A program made the position numbers and the translations under genes. 12,044 nucleotides of DNA from contig DNUI01000276.1 of the NCBI GenBank assembly GCA_003508565.1, positions 1 through 12,044 on the forward strand, written 5' to 3'. How positions within the stretch are numbered: position 1 is the stretch's first letter; the number at the start of each line of letters is the position of its first letter. Shown piece by piece: positions 1 to 7,351 of this stretch. This stretch comes from Syntrophaceae bacterium. GTDB lineage: Bacteria; Desulfobacterota; Syntrophia; Syntrophales; UBA2185. The notes under the pieces were generated by a model that saw only the letters and a list, made by a program, of their open reading frames with translations, did no database searches and was not told the origin of the DNA.

Positions 1-524
1 TCCCCAAGCGTTCCTACCTTTGTTCCTTTGTATGTCGCGCCGAAGGCCTGGGCGCAATCCTCGATGATTTTAAGGTTGTGTTTTCGAGCTACATCAATAA
101 CAGGATCCATATCTGCAGGATGACCGAAGAGGTGAACAGGAATGATCGCTTTTGTCTTTTTCGTCATCTTCTCTTTTATTTTGCGAGGATCGATGTTGAA
201 AGTTTCCGGCACAATATCGACGAAGACGGGTGTTGCAGAAAGAAGGGAGATTACTTCCGCCGTGGCAAAGAAGGTAAAGGGTGTCGTAATAACCTCGTCT
301 CCGGCTTTGATCCCGCAGGCGCGAAGGGAAAGGAGCAGTGCATCGGTTCCGCTTGCTACACCAATGGCATGAGAGACGTTATGGTAGAGGGAAATTTCTT
401 TTTCCAATTCCGCCACATTCGATCCCAGGATAAACTGGGCGCTGTCCAGAACACCCTGAATCGCAAGATCAATTTCGGTTTTGAGGGTTTTATATTGTCT
501 CTGCAAGTCGACCATGGGTATCAT
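1..524 (-). CDS. gnnB: DegT/DnrJ/EryC1 sugar aminotransferase, probable GnnB (partial, 3' end cut by window)
   Basis: I translated this from the minus strand; only the first 174 codons lie in the window. The protein opens MIPMVDLQRQY, the standard start of the PLP-dependent DegT/DnrJ/EryC1 family. It shows the phosphate-binding SGTDAL motif (58-63), a TTPFTFFAT stretch (80-88), VHLFGHPADMD (130-140) and EDCAQAFGA (155-163), where Asp156 should bind the PLP ring nitrogen. The window ends at GTKVGTLG, just before the expected PLP lysine (usually in an SFxPxKNLG motif), so catalysis cannot be confirmed here. The start at 524 has an AGGAG ribosome site (532-537) 8 bases upstream and overlaps the dehydrogenase stop as ATGA. 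Coupled to a Gfo/Idh dehydrogenase behind lpxA, it is best read as GnnB, which transaminates UDP-3-keto-GlcNAc to UDP-GlcNAc3N for lipid A. The family assignment is firm. The substrate is inferred from context; an O-antigen sugar aminotransferase is the alternative. Confidence 0.85.
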   Translation of the reverse strand, partial: MIPMVDLQRQYKTLKTEIDLAIQGVLDSAQFILGSNVAELEKEISLYHNVSHAIGVASGTDALLLSLRACGIKAGDEVITTPFTFFATAEVISLLSATPVFVDIVPETFNIDPRKIKEKMTKKTKAIIPVHLFGHPADMDPVIDVARKHNLKIIEDCAQAFGATYKGTKVGTLG

Positions 525-1468
525 GGAAGCGTCTCCTGTGCTTTCCTGGCCTTTTCAGCAATGAGAATGGCCAGTTCTAATGCATCCCGCCCGTCTTTCC
601 CTGAGACAGATGGAGGCTTTCTGCTGATCACGGAATCGAGAAATGCACGGATCTCTTCTTCCAGGGGATCACGTAACTTGATTTCCACGGGATTCCCATA
701 TATTTCAATCTTCCCGTCTGCACCTGCTCTCTTGCTCAGTGAGATCAGTTCGCGTTTTTCATAATCCACTGCATGATATCCCTCCAGCCCGAAGAAGCGT
801 ATCTTCTGCATGGTTTTGCCCGTTACTCTGCTTGCGGTTATATTGGCGACACAACCGGAAGAGAAGGTGATCCTGGCGTTCGCAATATCCACCTTATCAG
901 AGAGTACCGATACACCAACGGCTTCGACACTTTGTATGGGGGATTTGACAAAGTGGAGAATAATGTCGAGATCATGGATCATGAGATCAAGAATGACATC
1001 CACATCTGTGCCGCGTTCGAAAAAAGGATGGAGGCGATGGGTTTCAATGAAAAGGGGTTTCCCCATTAAGGTAGTGAGTGCAACGATTGCCGGATTAAAT
1101 CGTTCCAGAAATCCTATTTGAAAAATTACTCCCTTTTCTTCCGCAACCGCCACGAGATCGTCAGCCTCTTCAATGGTAGTTGCGATGGGCTTTTCCAACA
1201 ATACATCGATTCCTGCCTCTAAGAAATCTTTCGCGACACTGTGGTGGGATATGGTAGGAACGGCAATGCTGACGGCATCGACCGAGCCGATAAGTTTCCG
1301 GTGATCGGACACGGCCGAACAGCCATATGTTCCTGCTGCTTTTTGCGCCCGATCCACGCTGATGTCGGCTACTCCTACAATTTTACAGTTCGGTATTTTA
1401 TGGTATTTTTGCAGGTGGTAATTACCCAAATGGCCGATACCCACCACGCCGACTTTCACGGTGTCCAT
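521..1468 (-). CDS. gnnA: Gfo/Idh/MocA NAD-dependent dehydrogenase, probable GnnA (UDP-GlcNAc 3-dehydrogenase)
   Basis: A 315-residue protein, normal for the Gfo/Idh/MocA family. The N-terminal Rossmann fold shows GVVGIGHLGNYH (7-18) with the GxGxxG nucleotide site and an acidic residue after the second strand (VADIS, Asp35) that favours NAD. The family signature EKP is at 92-94. The C-terminal substrate domain carries DLMIHDLD (161-168), the D-xxx-HD motif with the likely catalytic His165. Its ATG shares one base with the lpxA stop (TAATG), and its TGA overlaps the next start by 4 bases, so the three genes should be translationally coupled. In Acidithiobacillus ferrooxidans, GnnA encoded near lpxA oxidises the 3-OH of UDP-GlcNAc and GnnB aminates it. 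The same pairing here supports that role in the cytoplasm. Family is certain. The exact reaction is inferred, because many bacteria have an uncharacterised Gfo/Idh gene near lpxA without a neighbouring aminotransferase. Confidence 0.85.
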   Translation of the reverse strand: MDTVKVGVVGIGHLGNYHLQKYHKIPNCKIVGVADISVDRAQKAAGTYGCSAVSDHRKLIGSVDAVSIAVPTISHHSVAKDFLEAGIDVLLEKPIATTIEEADDLVAVAEEKGVIFQIGFLERFNPAIVALTTLMGKPLFIETHRLHPFFERGTDVDVILDLMIHDLDIILHFVKSPIQSVEAVGVSVLSDKVDIANARITFSSGCVANITASRVTGKTMQKIRFFGLEGYHAVDYEKRELISLSKRAGADGKIEIYGNPVEIKLRDPLEEEIRAFLDSVISRKPPSVSGKDGRDALELAILIAEKARKAQETLP

Positions 1469-2241
1469 TACCTGCAGATGCCTCTCTCAGACTTTTCTAT
1501 AAAATCAATAAACTGTTTGATTTCAGGCAAATCTTCAACCTCGTTTTTGACTTTTTCAATGGCGACGTTTAATAGCAGCGAAGATCTGAATACGATCTGA
1601 TACACTTTCTTAAGAGACTGGAGAGTCTCTTCCTTGAAGCCCCTGCGCTTCAGGCCGACCATATTCAAACCGTAAGGTTTTGCATAATTGCCGGAAACCA
1701 GGACGAAAGGCGGGACATCTTTGGAAACGGCGGAAGCCCCGCCGATAAACGCATGTGCCCCGATCCTGGTAAACTGGTGGATGCCCGTCATTCCTCCGAT
1801 GATAACGTAGTCTTCGACGTGGATATGCCCGGCCAGATTAACGGCATTGGACATGACGATATTGTTCCCAAGTTTACAGTTGTGGGCCACGTGGGTGTAA
1901 GCCATCAGAAGGTTGCGATCTCCGATGGCGGTAACTCCGATGTCTGCAGAAGTTGCGCGGTGGATCGTGGCGAACTCCCTGATAGTGTTGTAATTCCCGA
2001 TAATAACGCGAGTTGCTTCTCCCCGGAATTTCAGGTCCTGGGGAACTGCTCCAATGGAGGCAAATTGAAATATACGGCAACCCTCCCCGATATCGGTATG
2101 GGCGTCAATTACTACATGGGGTCCGACGATCGTATTTTTCCCGATATTTACATCCTGGCCAATGATAGTGTAAGGGCCGATCTCTGCGCCTTCCGAGATA
2201 TTCGCTTCGGGAGATACAACAGCGGTGGGATGAATTTTCAT
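1468..2241 (-). CDS. lpxA: LpxA, acyl-ACP--UDP-GlcNAc (or UDP-GlcNAc3N) O/N-acyltransferase
   Basis: A 257-residue left-handed beta-helix protein of hexapeptide repeats (IG-, VG-starting turns from about residue 15 to 185) followed by an alpha-helical C-terminus that begins near GLKRRGF. It transfers an R-3-hydroxyacyl chain from ACP to position 3 of the UDP-sugar, the first step of lipid A synthesis. The active-site stretch YTHVAHNCKLGN places His117 and His120 at the positions of E. coli His122 and catalytic His125; QDLKF (68-72) and GGMTGIHQF (149-157) are also conserved. Gly168 lines up with E. coli Gly173, the acyl-chain ruler residue, which suggests a C14-type chain. The start is ATG with AAGGA (2250-2254) 8 bases upstream, sharing one base with the lpxD stop. 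With gnnA-gnnB downstream, its natural acceptor may be UDP-GlcNAc3N, giving an amide; that part is inferred. Confidence 0.96.
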   Translation of the reverse strand: MKIHPTAVVSPEANISEGAEIGPYTIIGQDVNIGKNTIVGPHVVIDAHTDIGEGCRIFQFASIGAVPQDLKFRGEATRVIIGNYNTIREFATIHRATSADIGVTAIGDRNLLMAYTHVAHNCKLGNNIVMSNAVNLAGHIHVEDYVIIGGMTGIHQFTRIGAHAFIGGASAVSKDVPPFVLVSGNYAKPYGLNMVGLKRRGFKEETLQSLKKVYQIVFRSSLLLNVAIEKVKNEVEDLPEIKQFIDFIEKSERGICR

Positions 2242-3284
2242 TATGTAATTCCTTTTGTTTTTATTTCCAGTTCCAGTTCTGTCACTCGCTTCAAAAGCGA
2301 GGCAACCGTTTTTCGCATTTCCGGGAGTTGGGCAACACAGGCCTCAACGCGTAACCACTGTCGGTGTGGTAAATGGGGTGAACCTGAAATTACCTGATTC
2401 GACGGGACATCATCATGCACGCCTGATCGGGCGCCGACCATGACATGATCCCCTATGGTAATATGCCCCACTAGACCTGCCTGGCCTCCTATGATGACGC
2501 TCTTTCCCAGTTTGGTACTTCCTGCGATGCCCACTTGTGATACAACTACAGAATTTTCACCAATCACTACGTTATGGGCAATCTGGACCAGATTGTCGAT
2601 TTTTACCCCCTTCTGTATCCAGGTTTTACCGGGATTACCCCGGTCGATGGTCGTGTTGGCACCCACCTCGACATCATCGTCTATTTGCACGATGCCAACC
2701 TGGGGGATCTTTATATTGTCCAGACCGGGTCTGGCAAAACCAAACCCGTCACCCCCTACGACAACACCCGCATGAAGAATAACCCTCTTGGCGATAATGC
2801 ATCTTCTGTATACAGTAACATTCGGATAGAGAATACTGTCCTCACCGATGAAGACATGACGGCCAATCGTGACGCCGGGATAGAGTACAACCCCCCGTTC
2901 GATAGTTGCTCCACGGCCGATATACACACCCGGGTAAATCTTCGCATCCTTTGAAACGATGGCACCATCTTCAATATATGTAGTACCGCTTATTCTCGGT
3001 GGATCATGGTCTTCGGGATAAAATAAACCCAGGACCTTGCCGAAGGCAACATAAGGGTCGTCAACAATAATCATGTTTTTATCGTCTCTTGTAGTACCGG
3101 GAGGGACGATAATGGCGGAGGCATTGGTTGTGTCGAGGTTTTTCAGGTATTTGGGGTTTGCAATGAAAGTGAGATCACCCTTTCCGGCTTCATCAATGCC
3201 CCGTACATTTTCAATGATTACCTGTGGGTCTCCGACTATTTCACCACACAGAAAAGATGCGATTTCACGAAGCGTTTGTTTCAA
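2241..3284 (-). CDS. lpxD: LpxD, UDP-3-O/N-acylglucosamine N-acyltransferase
   Basis: A 347-residue protein with the three expected LpxD parts: a uridine-binding N-terminal domain (about 1-100; TLREIASFLCGE at the start, DLTFIANPKYLKNL near 37-50), a left-handed beta-helix of hexapeptide repeats (about 105-295), and a C-terminal helix (about 317-343). The catalytic motif NLVQIAHNVVIG puts the base at His237, matching E. coli His239; GGDGFGFA (177-184) is also typical. It adds the second R-3-hydroxyacyl chain, at N-2 of the glucosamine unit. The start codon is TTG (3282-3284). A stop lies upstream in frame with no ATG between, and LpxD proteins normally begin just here, so TTG is the likely start, with a weak ACAGG site upstream. 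It follows skp by 24 bases and shares one base with lpxA. fabZ, often placed between lpxD and lpxA, is not present. Confidence 0.96.
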   Translation of the reverse strand: MKQTLREIASFLCGEIVGDPQVIIENVRGIDEAGKGDLTFIANPKYLKNLDTTNASAIIVPPGTTRDDKNMIIVDDPYVAFGKVLGLFYPEDHDPPRISGTTYIEDGAIVSKDAKIYPGVYIGRGATIERGVVLYPGVTIGRHVFIGEDSILYPNVTVYRRCIIAKRVILHAGVVVGGDGFGFARPGLDNIKIPQVGIVQIDDDVEVGANTTIDRGNPGKTWIQKGVKIDNLVQIAHNVVIGENSVVVSQVGIAGSTKLGKSVIIGGQAGLVGHITIGDHVMVGARSGVHDDVPSNQVISGSPHLPHRQWLRVEACVAQLPEMRKTVASLLKRVTELELEIKTKGIT

Positions 3285-3308
3285 TAGACTATACCTGTTG
3301 TAATAAAT

Positions 3309-3830
3309 CTAAGGCTTATGGGTTTTGTTGAATTCTTCGACAACTTTATTTGTCAATTCATTTTCTTGTGCATGGTACACAACTCCTGGTGTGCTGACAT
3401 CGATTATTGCCGTATATTTTTCTCTTTCTCCGATTTTTTTAACTATCTTAATTATATCGGGTATCAACTTCTTGGAGAGTTCCTGATCTCTTCTCTGGAG
3501 CTCTTCATTGGCATCCTTGACTACCAGCTGATAGTCTCTGAATTTTTTTTGATACGCTGCTTCCTTTTCTTTCATGGCATCTTCTTTGAGAACCGTGCGC
3601 TGTTTTTCGAGCTCATCTTTGAGCTTTTTCAATTCCGTTTCTTTTGCCTGTATCATTGCTTTGTTTTTTTCATAGACCTTGGCAATGTCCTCAGAAGCTT
3701 TTCTCCCTTCCATTGATTTGACCATAATTGCGCGGATGTCGACAAACCCCGTTTTTTCAGCGGCAATTACGTGCGAACCATATAAAAAAAGCGACATAAC
3801 TATTAAAATTACCATAGAAATTTTTTTCAT
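3309..3830 (-). CDS. skp: Skp/OmpH-family periplasmic chaperone
   Basis: A 173-residue protein from the chosen start. A signal peptide covers about 1-24 (MKK, a hydrophobic run to YGSHVIAA, then EKTGFVDI). The mature part starts with the short beta strand typical of OmpH (TGFVDIRAIMVKS), continues as long charged helices (about 40-130, rich in K, E and Q, coiled-coil-like) that would form the tentacles of the trimer, and ends with a returning strand (YTAIIDVSTPGVVYH). The family holds unfolded outer-membrane proteins in the periplasm on their way to BamA, and the gene lies next to bamA and lpxD as in many Gram-negatives. A longer frame opens at 3881. I prefer 3830 because AAGGGGG (3839-3845) sits 8 bases upstream and the signal peptide then begins normally. 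The exact chaperone role is inferred from family and position. Confidence 0.9.
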   Translation of the reverse strand: MKKISMVILIVMSLFLYGSHVIAAEKTGFVDIRAIMVKSMEGRKASEDIAKVYEKNKAMIQAKETELKKLKDELEKQRTVLKEDAMKEKEAAYQKKFRDYQLVVKDANEELQRRDQELSKKLIPDIIKIVKKIGEREKYTAIIDVSTPGVVYHAQENELTNKVVEEFNKTHKP

Positions 3831-3885
3831 AAACGAATCCCCCTTATCGGTCATTGAAGTTTTATTACAAAATCTTTGCACGCTA

Positions 3886-3915
3886 TTTATAATCTCATTG
3901 CGAGCAATGGTGAAA
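3886..3915 (-). promoter_or_regulatory. Possible promoter for skp-lpxD-lpxA-gnnA-gnnB
   Basis: On the minus strand TATAAA (3886-3891) lies 18 bases after TTTCAC (910-915 of the 3 kb block, i.e. 3910-3915). The -10 is good and the -35 is poor. It sits in the only sizeable gap of the cluster after bamA, about 55 bases before the skp start, so a secondary promoter for the lipid A half of the operon is plausible. Read-through from upstream is equally possible. Confidence 0.3.
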
Positions 3916-3922
3916 CAATTTC
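3895..3922. repeat. Possible degenerate REP-like palindromic element
   Basis: The plus strand reads TCATTGCGAG, then CAATGGTGAAACAATTTC. Inside it ATTGCGAGCAAT is a near-perfect short palindrome, and GAGCAA (3902-3907) can also pair with TTGCTC (3923-3928). The TCATTGCGAG...AGCAAT-type wording resembles a dispersed intergenic repeat common in several bacterial phyla, recalled from general knowledge. I cannot test copy number from one window. Confidence 0.25.
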
Positions 3923-3988
3923 TTGCTCACCGTGATCAATAAAGAATGCCGTTGCCCTCCACGGATTCTCCCCTTGCCTTTACGCTCA

Positions 3989-4009
3989 TTCATCACAATA
4001 TCTGATGAA
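3989..4009. other. Short hairpin downstream of bamA
   Basis: TTCATCA (3989-3995) and TGATGAA (4003-4009) form a perfect 7-bp stem with a 7-base loop, 30 bases after the bamA stop on the transcribed strand. There is no T-run after it on the minus strand, so it is not a convincing intrinsic terminator. It may protect the 3' end of a processed message. Confidence 0.4.
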
Positions 4010-4038
4010 ATAATTATGCTACTATCTCATGGAGTACG

Positions 4039-6687
4039 TTACATGAACATACCGATACTAAATTCCCAACGGCCTGCCGATTCATCCTCTTTTTTGTCAA
4101 GGACATAGCCATATTCGAGCCTTAAAGGCCCGATAGGTGAGTACCAGCGTATGCCCACCCCCGCCGTTTGTCTCAAATCGTTAAAATGATACCCGCTTTC
4201 CCATGCATTACCGGTATCATAAAATAAAACCCCTTTCATCCCGGCATTTTTTATCAGGGGGAATATAAACTCGAAGCTAAAACTCAACATTGTCAAGCCG
4301 CCGATAACATCCCCCGTTGCCGGGTCTTTTGGACCTACATCCCGAAGTCCCCGGAGGCTATTCATTCCCCCCAGAATATAACGTTCGTAAATTGGTACCT
4401 CTTTTCCCTCATTCGCATGTATATACCCACCTTTCCCGTACAAGCCTATCACCGTTTCCATAGGTAAGGGAAAGAACCATGCTGATCTCACTCCATATCT
4501 GGTAAAGCTTGTGTCACCCTGAAGGATTCCTCCTGCATAATCAATGGTAGCACTAATTTTGGAGCCCTTTGAGGGAAACATTAAGTCATCCGTGACATCC
4601 CGCGCGAGCGTAAGGGAGAGCATGCTTGTTGTTGTTTCCCCTTCTTGTTCCTTGACATAATAGGACGCTGTGTCCTCGATATTTGTCACGTCATTCGTCA
4701 CGAGCTTATAGCCTATATAGCCGATTATGCGCTCCCAGAGAGGGTAGCCAAAAGTCATTCCAACGCCCTTCGACGCTAAATCATAGCTATCATATTCCCG
4801 CTCATAATTCCATGTTTCGAATTTACTCCATAGCGGTATATCAAATAGCCATGGTTCTATGAATGAGAGCTCGTACATGCTTGATACTTCTCCAAGGTTT
4901 GCCTTGAGGCTAAGAATCTGTCCTCTGCCGAACAGATTGTGCTGTGAAATCTGTGCGATAAGCATGGCGTGGTCCACCGCGCTGTATCCTGCGCCGATAC
5001 TGAACATGCCTGTTGGCTTTTCCTTTATGTTAATATTGACATCGGTAAGTGTTTCGTCAGGACCTTTCTCAGTCTGAAAATTAATTTCTTCAAAGTACCT
5101 GAGTCGAGTGAGATCCGTATAACTTTTTTTGAGTTTGGTGCTGCTGTATAAATCTCCTTCCACAATGGCCAACTGTCTCCGAATTACCTTATCTCTTGTT
5201 TTTGTATTGCCTGTGATGGTTATCCTATGGAAATAGACCTGGTTTCCTTTTTTAATATTGTAGATGACATCTACCGTCTGGGTTTTTTCTTGAGGGTGAG
5301 TGCGGGGGGAAACGTCAGCATAGGCATACCCATCATCATTACAGACCTGGGTGAGATACTCCATATCTTTGATGATCGCTTCCCGGTCATAAAATATTTT
5401 TTTGTTGATCTTCAATTTATTCAGAAGTTCCGAGGTGGATACCGTTAACGTGTCACCCGTGATATCGACCTTGCCGACTTTGAATTGTTTCCCTTCCACT
5501 ATGGGTATCTTTACATAAATCCCCTTCTTGTCGTAAGTTATTTCAGGATCACCAACCTGGGCGTTGATAAAGCCATGATTGAGGTAAAACGCGTTCAATT
5601 TACCGGCATCTTGTTTCAACTGATCCCTCTTCAGAATACCAGAATCCGTAATAAAGGAAAAGAAGCCCTTTTCTTCTGAGGTCATCATATTTTTTAGTTC
5701 TTTATCGGTAAATGCGCGGTTTCCCTCAAAAGAAATAGTTTTGATATACAACCTCTCGTTTTCCGTAATATCAATGGTGACACGGATATCTTTTTCCCTT
5801 ACTTTCTCAACGGTATGGGCAATCTCGGCATTATAGTATCCCTTATTGTCATAAAGGGATTTGATTTTTTCTATGCTGGTCACAATTTTTTCCGGGTTCA
5901 GAAGCTGACGGACTTTGAATGTAAGTGCACCTTCTATCTCCCCCCTGTCGATAGCCTTATTCCCTTTGAATTTTATTTCTGCTATGAGGGGTTTCTCCTT
6001 AACTATAAAAGTAATGATCTGCCCCTCGGGCGTACTGACGACATCTGCGGCAACATCATCGAAATAGCCCATTTTGTATATCGCTTTTATATCAGAGGAG
6101 AGATCGGCTTCGGAAAAGAGATTTCCTCTGGCGCTTTTTATGACCTGACTGATGGCGCTGCTTTCAATTTTCCGGTTATCCTTAAATTCAATTTTTGCAA
6201 TTCTCATGTCAGCGGCGATCTTTATAAGAATGTTGGTCCTAATCTGGGCGGATATGGGACCAATACTTTCTATGCCCCTACCCTGGGCGAAGATGCCGGG
6301 CAATGTTCTTTCCGCCTTTACGTCGATAACCCTTACATCGACACTGAGTTGCTTTCCGAATTCAGAAAGACTGCCGATGATGACATAATTGGCGCCGGTT
6401 TCTTTACCCACGTGAAAGGCAAGTTTTTCATCGATCAGTCTGCCCTCAATAGATTTGGCAAAGACGCTTCTTTCAATGAGCTGAATACTTTTCGTTTTGG
6501 CAAACTCCTCGGTTATTCCTTTATAGATGGCATTCTGAAGATTCTCTGTATTTGTCCTGCTGTGCACATCAAAGGGAAGAAGGACAATTTTTTTCAAATC
6601 TTCTGCGAAGGCCTGCTGACAGTGTATCAACAGAAGTAATGCGAGCAGGAAGACGGCAGCTTTTATAAGAATAACTATTTTACTCAT
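4039..6687 (-). CDS. bamA: BamA, outer-membrane beta-barrel assembly factor with an extra N-terminal TolB/CsgG-like domain
   Basis: From the chosen ATG this is 882 residues, longer than E. coli BamA (810). A signal peptide covers about 1-28 (hydrophobic run, then QQAFA before EDLKK). Residues about 30-160 form an extra domain: KIVLLPFDV, GITEEFAKTKSIQLIERS, GKETGANYVIIGSLSEFGKQLSVDVRVIDV, a pattern like the TolB-N/CsgG/FlgO fold. Five POTRA repeats follow (about 163-585), each opening with a strand like IKFKGNKAID, ISFEGNRAFT or ITITGNTKTR and ending in a GYxxA- or YF-type helix. The rest is the 16-strand barrel, with the loop-6 motif in the form LRGLRD near 778. The C-terminus is FSIGMFM, so the usual final Phe is followed by Met. 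The frame also opens at 6705; I prefer 6687, which has GGAAAG 10 bases upstream and overlaps the lolD stop by 8 bases. It inserts outer-membrane proteins delivered by Skp and others. Confidence 0.95.
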   Translation of the reverse strand: MSKIVILIKAAVFLLALLLLIHCQQAFAEDLKKIVLLPFDVHSRTNTENLQNAIYKGITEEFAKTKSIQLIERSVFAKSIEGRLIDEKLAFHVGKETGANYVIIGSLSEFGKQLSVDVRVIDVKAERTLPGIFAQGRGIESIGPISAQIRTNILIKIAADMRIAKIEFKDNRKIESSAISQVIKSARGNLFSEADLSSDIKAIYKMGYFDDVAADVVSTPEGQIITFIVKEKPLIAEIKFKGNKAIDRGEIEGALTFKVRQLLNPEKIVTSIEKIKSLYDNKGYYNAEIAHTVEKVREKDIRVTIDITENERLYIKTISFEGNRAFTDKELKNMMTSEEKGFFSFITDSGILKRDQLKQDAGKLNAFYLNHGFINAQVGDPEITYDKKGIYVKIPIVEGKQFKVGKVDITGDTLTVSTSELLNKLKINKKIFYDREAIIKDMEYLTQVCNDDGYAYADVSPRTHPQEKTQTVDVIYNIKKGNQVYFHRITITGNTKTRDKVIRRQLAIVEGDLYSSTKLKKSYTDLTRLRYFEEINFQTEKGPDETLTDVNINIKEKPTGMFSIGAGYSAVDHAMLIAQISQHNLFGRGQILSLKANLGEVSSMYELSFIEPWLFDIPLWSKFETWNYEREYDSYDLASKGVGMTFGYPLWERIIGYIGYKLVTNDVTNIEDTASYYVKEQEGETTTSMLSLTLARDVTDDLMFPSKGSKISATIDYAGGILQGDTSFTRYGVRSAWFFPLPMETVIGLYGKGGYIHANEGKEVPIYERYILGGMNSLRGLRDVGPKDPATGDVIGGLTMLSFSFEFIFPLIKNAGMKGVLFYDTGNAWESGYHFNDLRQTAGVGIRWYSPIGPLRLEYGYVLDKKEDESAGRWEFSIGMFM

Positions 6688-7351
6688 AGTTATAAATCTT
6701 TCCATCTTTTAAGCCGATTTTTTGAGACATCCTATCTGCCAAGGACTTGTTGTGGGTTACCACAACCAGGGTAATGTGTTTGCTTTTATTGAGGCCTACC
6801 AGGATATCTTCTATCTTCTTCCCTGTTTCGCTATCAAGGTTGCCTGTAGGCTCATCAGCAAGAATGATTTCGGGTTCCATGATAAGTGCCCTCGCCACGG
6901 CTACTCGCTGCTGCTCCCCCCCGGAGAGCTCTCCTGGTTTGTGGTTCAGCCTGTCACCAAGTCCCACTTCCTGCAATAAAGTTTCTGCCCGATCCCTCGC
7001 TTTCCTGGGAGATAGACCGTGTATCAGAGCCGGCATCATAGTGTTTTCCAGACCGTTAAATTCAGGAAGGAGGTTATGAAATTGAAACACGAAACCAATA
7101 GTTTTATTTCTGAACTCTGCCAGCTTTTTCCTCTCCCATTCGAAAACATTAATGTTATCATAAAGCACGCACCCCGATGTGGGTTGATCCAATGTTCCCA
7201 AAATATGGATCAGGGTGCTTTTCCCCGCGCCGGAAACGCCAAGAATGGCCAATGATTGGCCCCGGAGGATAGCAAGATTCAAGTCTTTTAAGACTTCTAT
7301 CTTGTTGCCGTCTTTCACGAATGTTTTGCTGAGATTTTCAATTTTTATCAT
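6680..7351 (-). CDS. lolD: LolD, ATPase of the lipoprotein-releasing ABC transporter
   Basis: A 223-residue ABC ATPase with every core motif: Walker A GVSGAGKST (38-46), Q-loop Gln90 in FVFQFHNLLPEF, signature LSGGEQQRV (142-150), Walker B IILADE (162-167) with the catalytic Glu, D-loop NLDS and switch His200 in VVVTHN. The FQFHNLLPEF and ADEPTGNLDS wording is typical of the LolD/MacB group. It powers extraction of lipoproteins from the inner membrane by LolC/E and their handover to the chaperone LolA. Its ATG shares one base with the stop of the permease gene (TAATG), which gives a fixed transporter pair, and its stop lies inside the start of bamA. The family is clear, and the adjacent LolC/E permease fixes the specificity better than sequence alone would. 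Confidence 0.94.
   Translation of the reverse strand: MIKIENLSKTFVKDGNKIEVLKDLNLAILRGQSLAILGVSGAGKSTLIHILGTLDQPTSGCVLYDNINVFEWERKKLAEFRNKTIGFVFQFHNLLPEFNGLENTMMPALIHGLSPRKARDRAETLLQEVGLGDRLNHKPGELSGGEQQRVAVARALIMEPEIILADEPTGNLDSETGKKIEDILVGLNKSKHITLVVVTHNKSLADRMSQKIGLKDGKIYNYE

Noticed and set aside
78..764. A 228-codon plus-strand frame opposite gnnB and gnnA
   Set aside because: It is antisense to two well-supported overlapping genes and its translation shows no domain pattern.
6610..6630. A possible lipobox (LLIHC) in the BamA signal sequence
   Set aside because: His before the Cys is not allowed in a lipobox; a type I site after QQAFA fits better.
5815..6639. A 274-codon plus-strand frame opposite bamA
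   Set aside because: It lies fully antisense to a clear BamA reading frame, has no family motifs and no ribosome site; it is a shadow frame.
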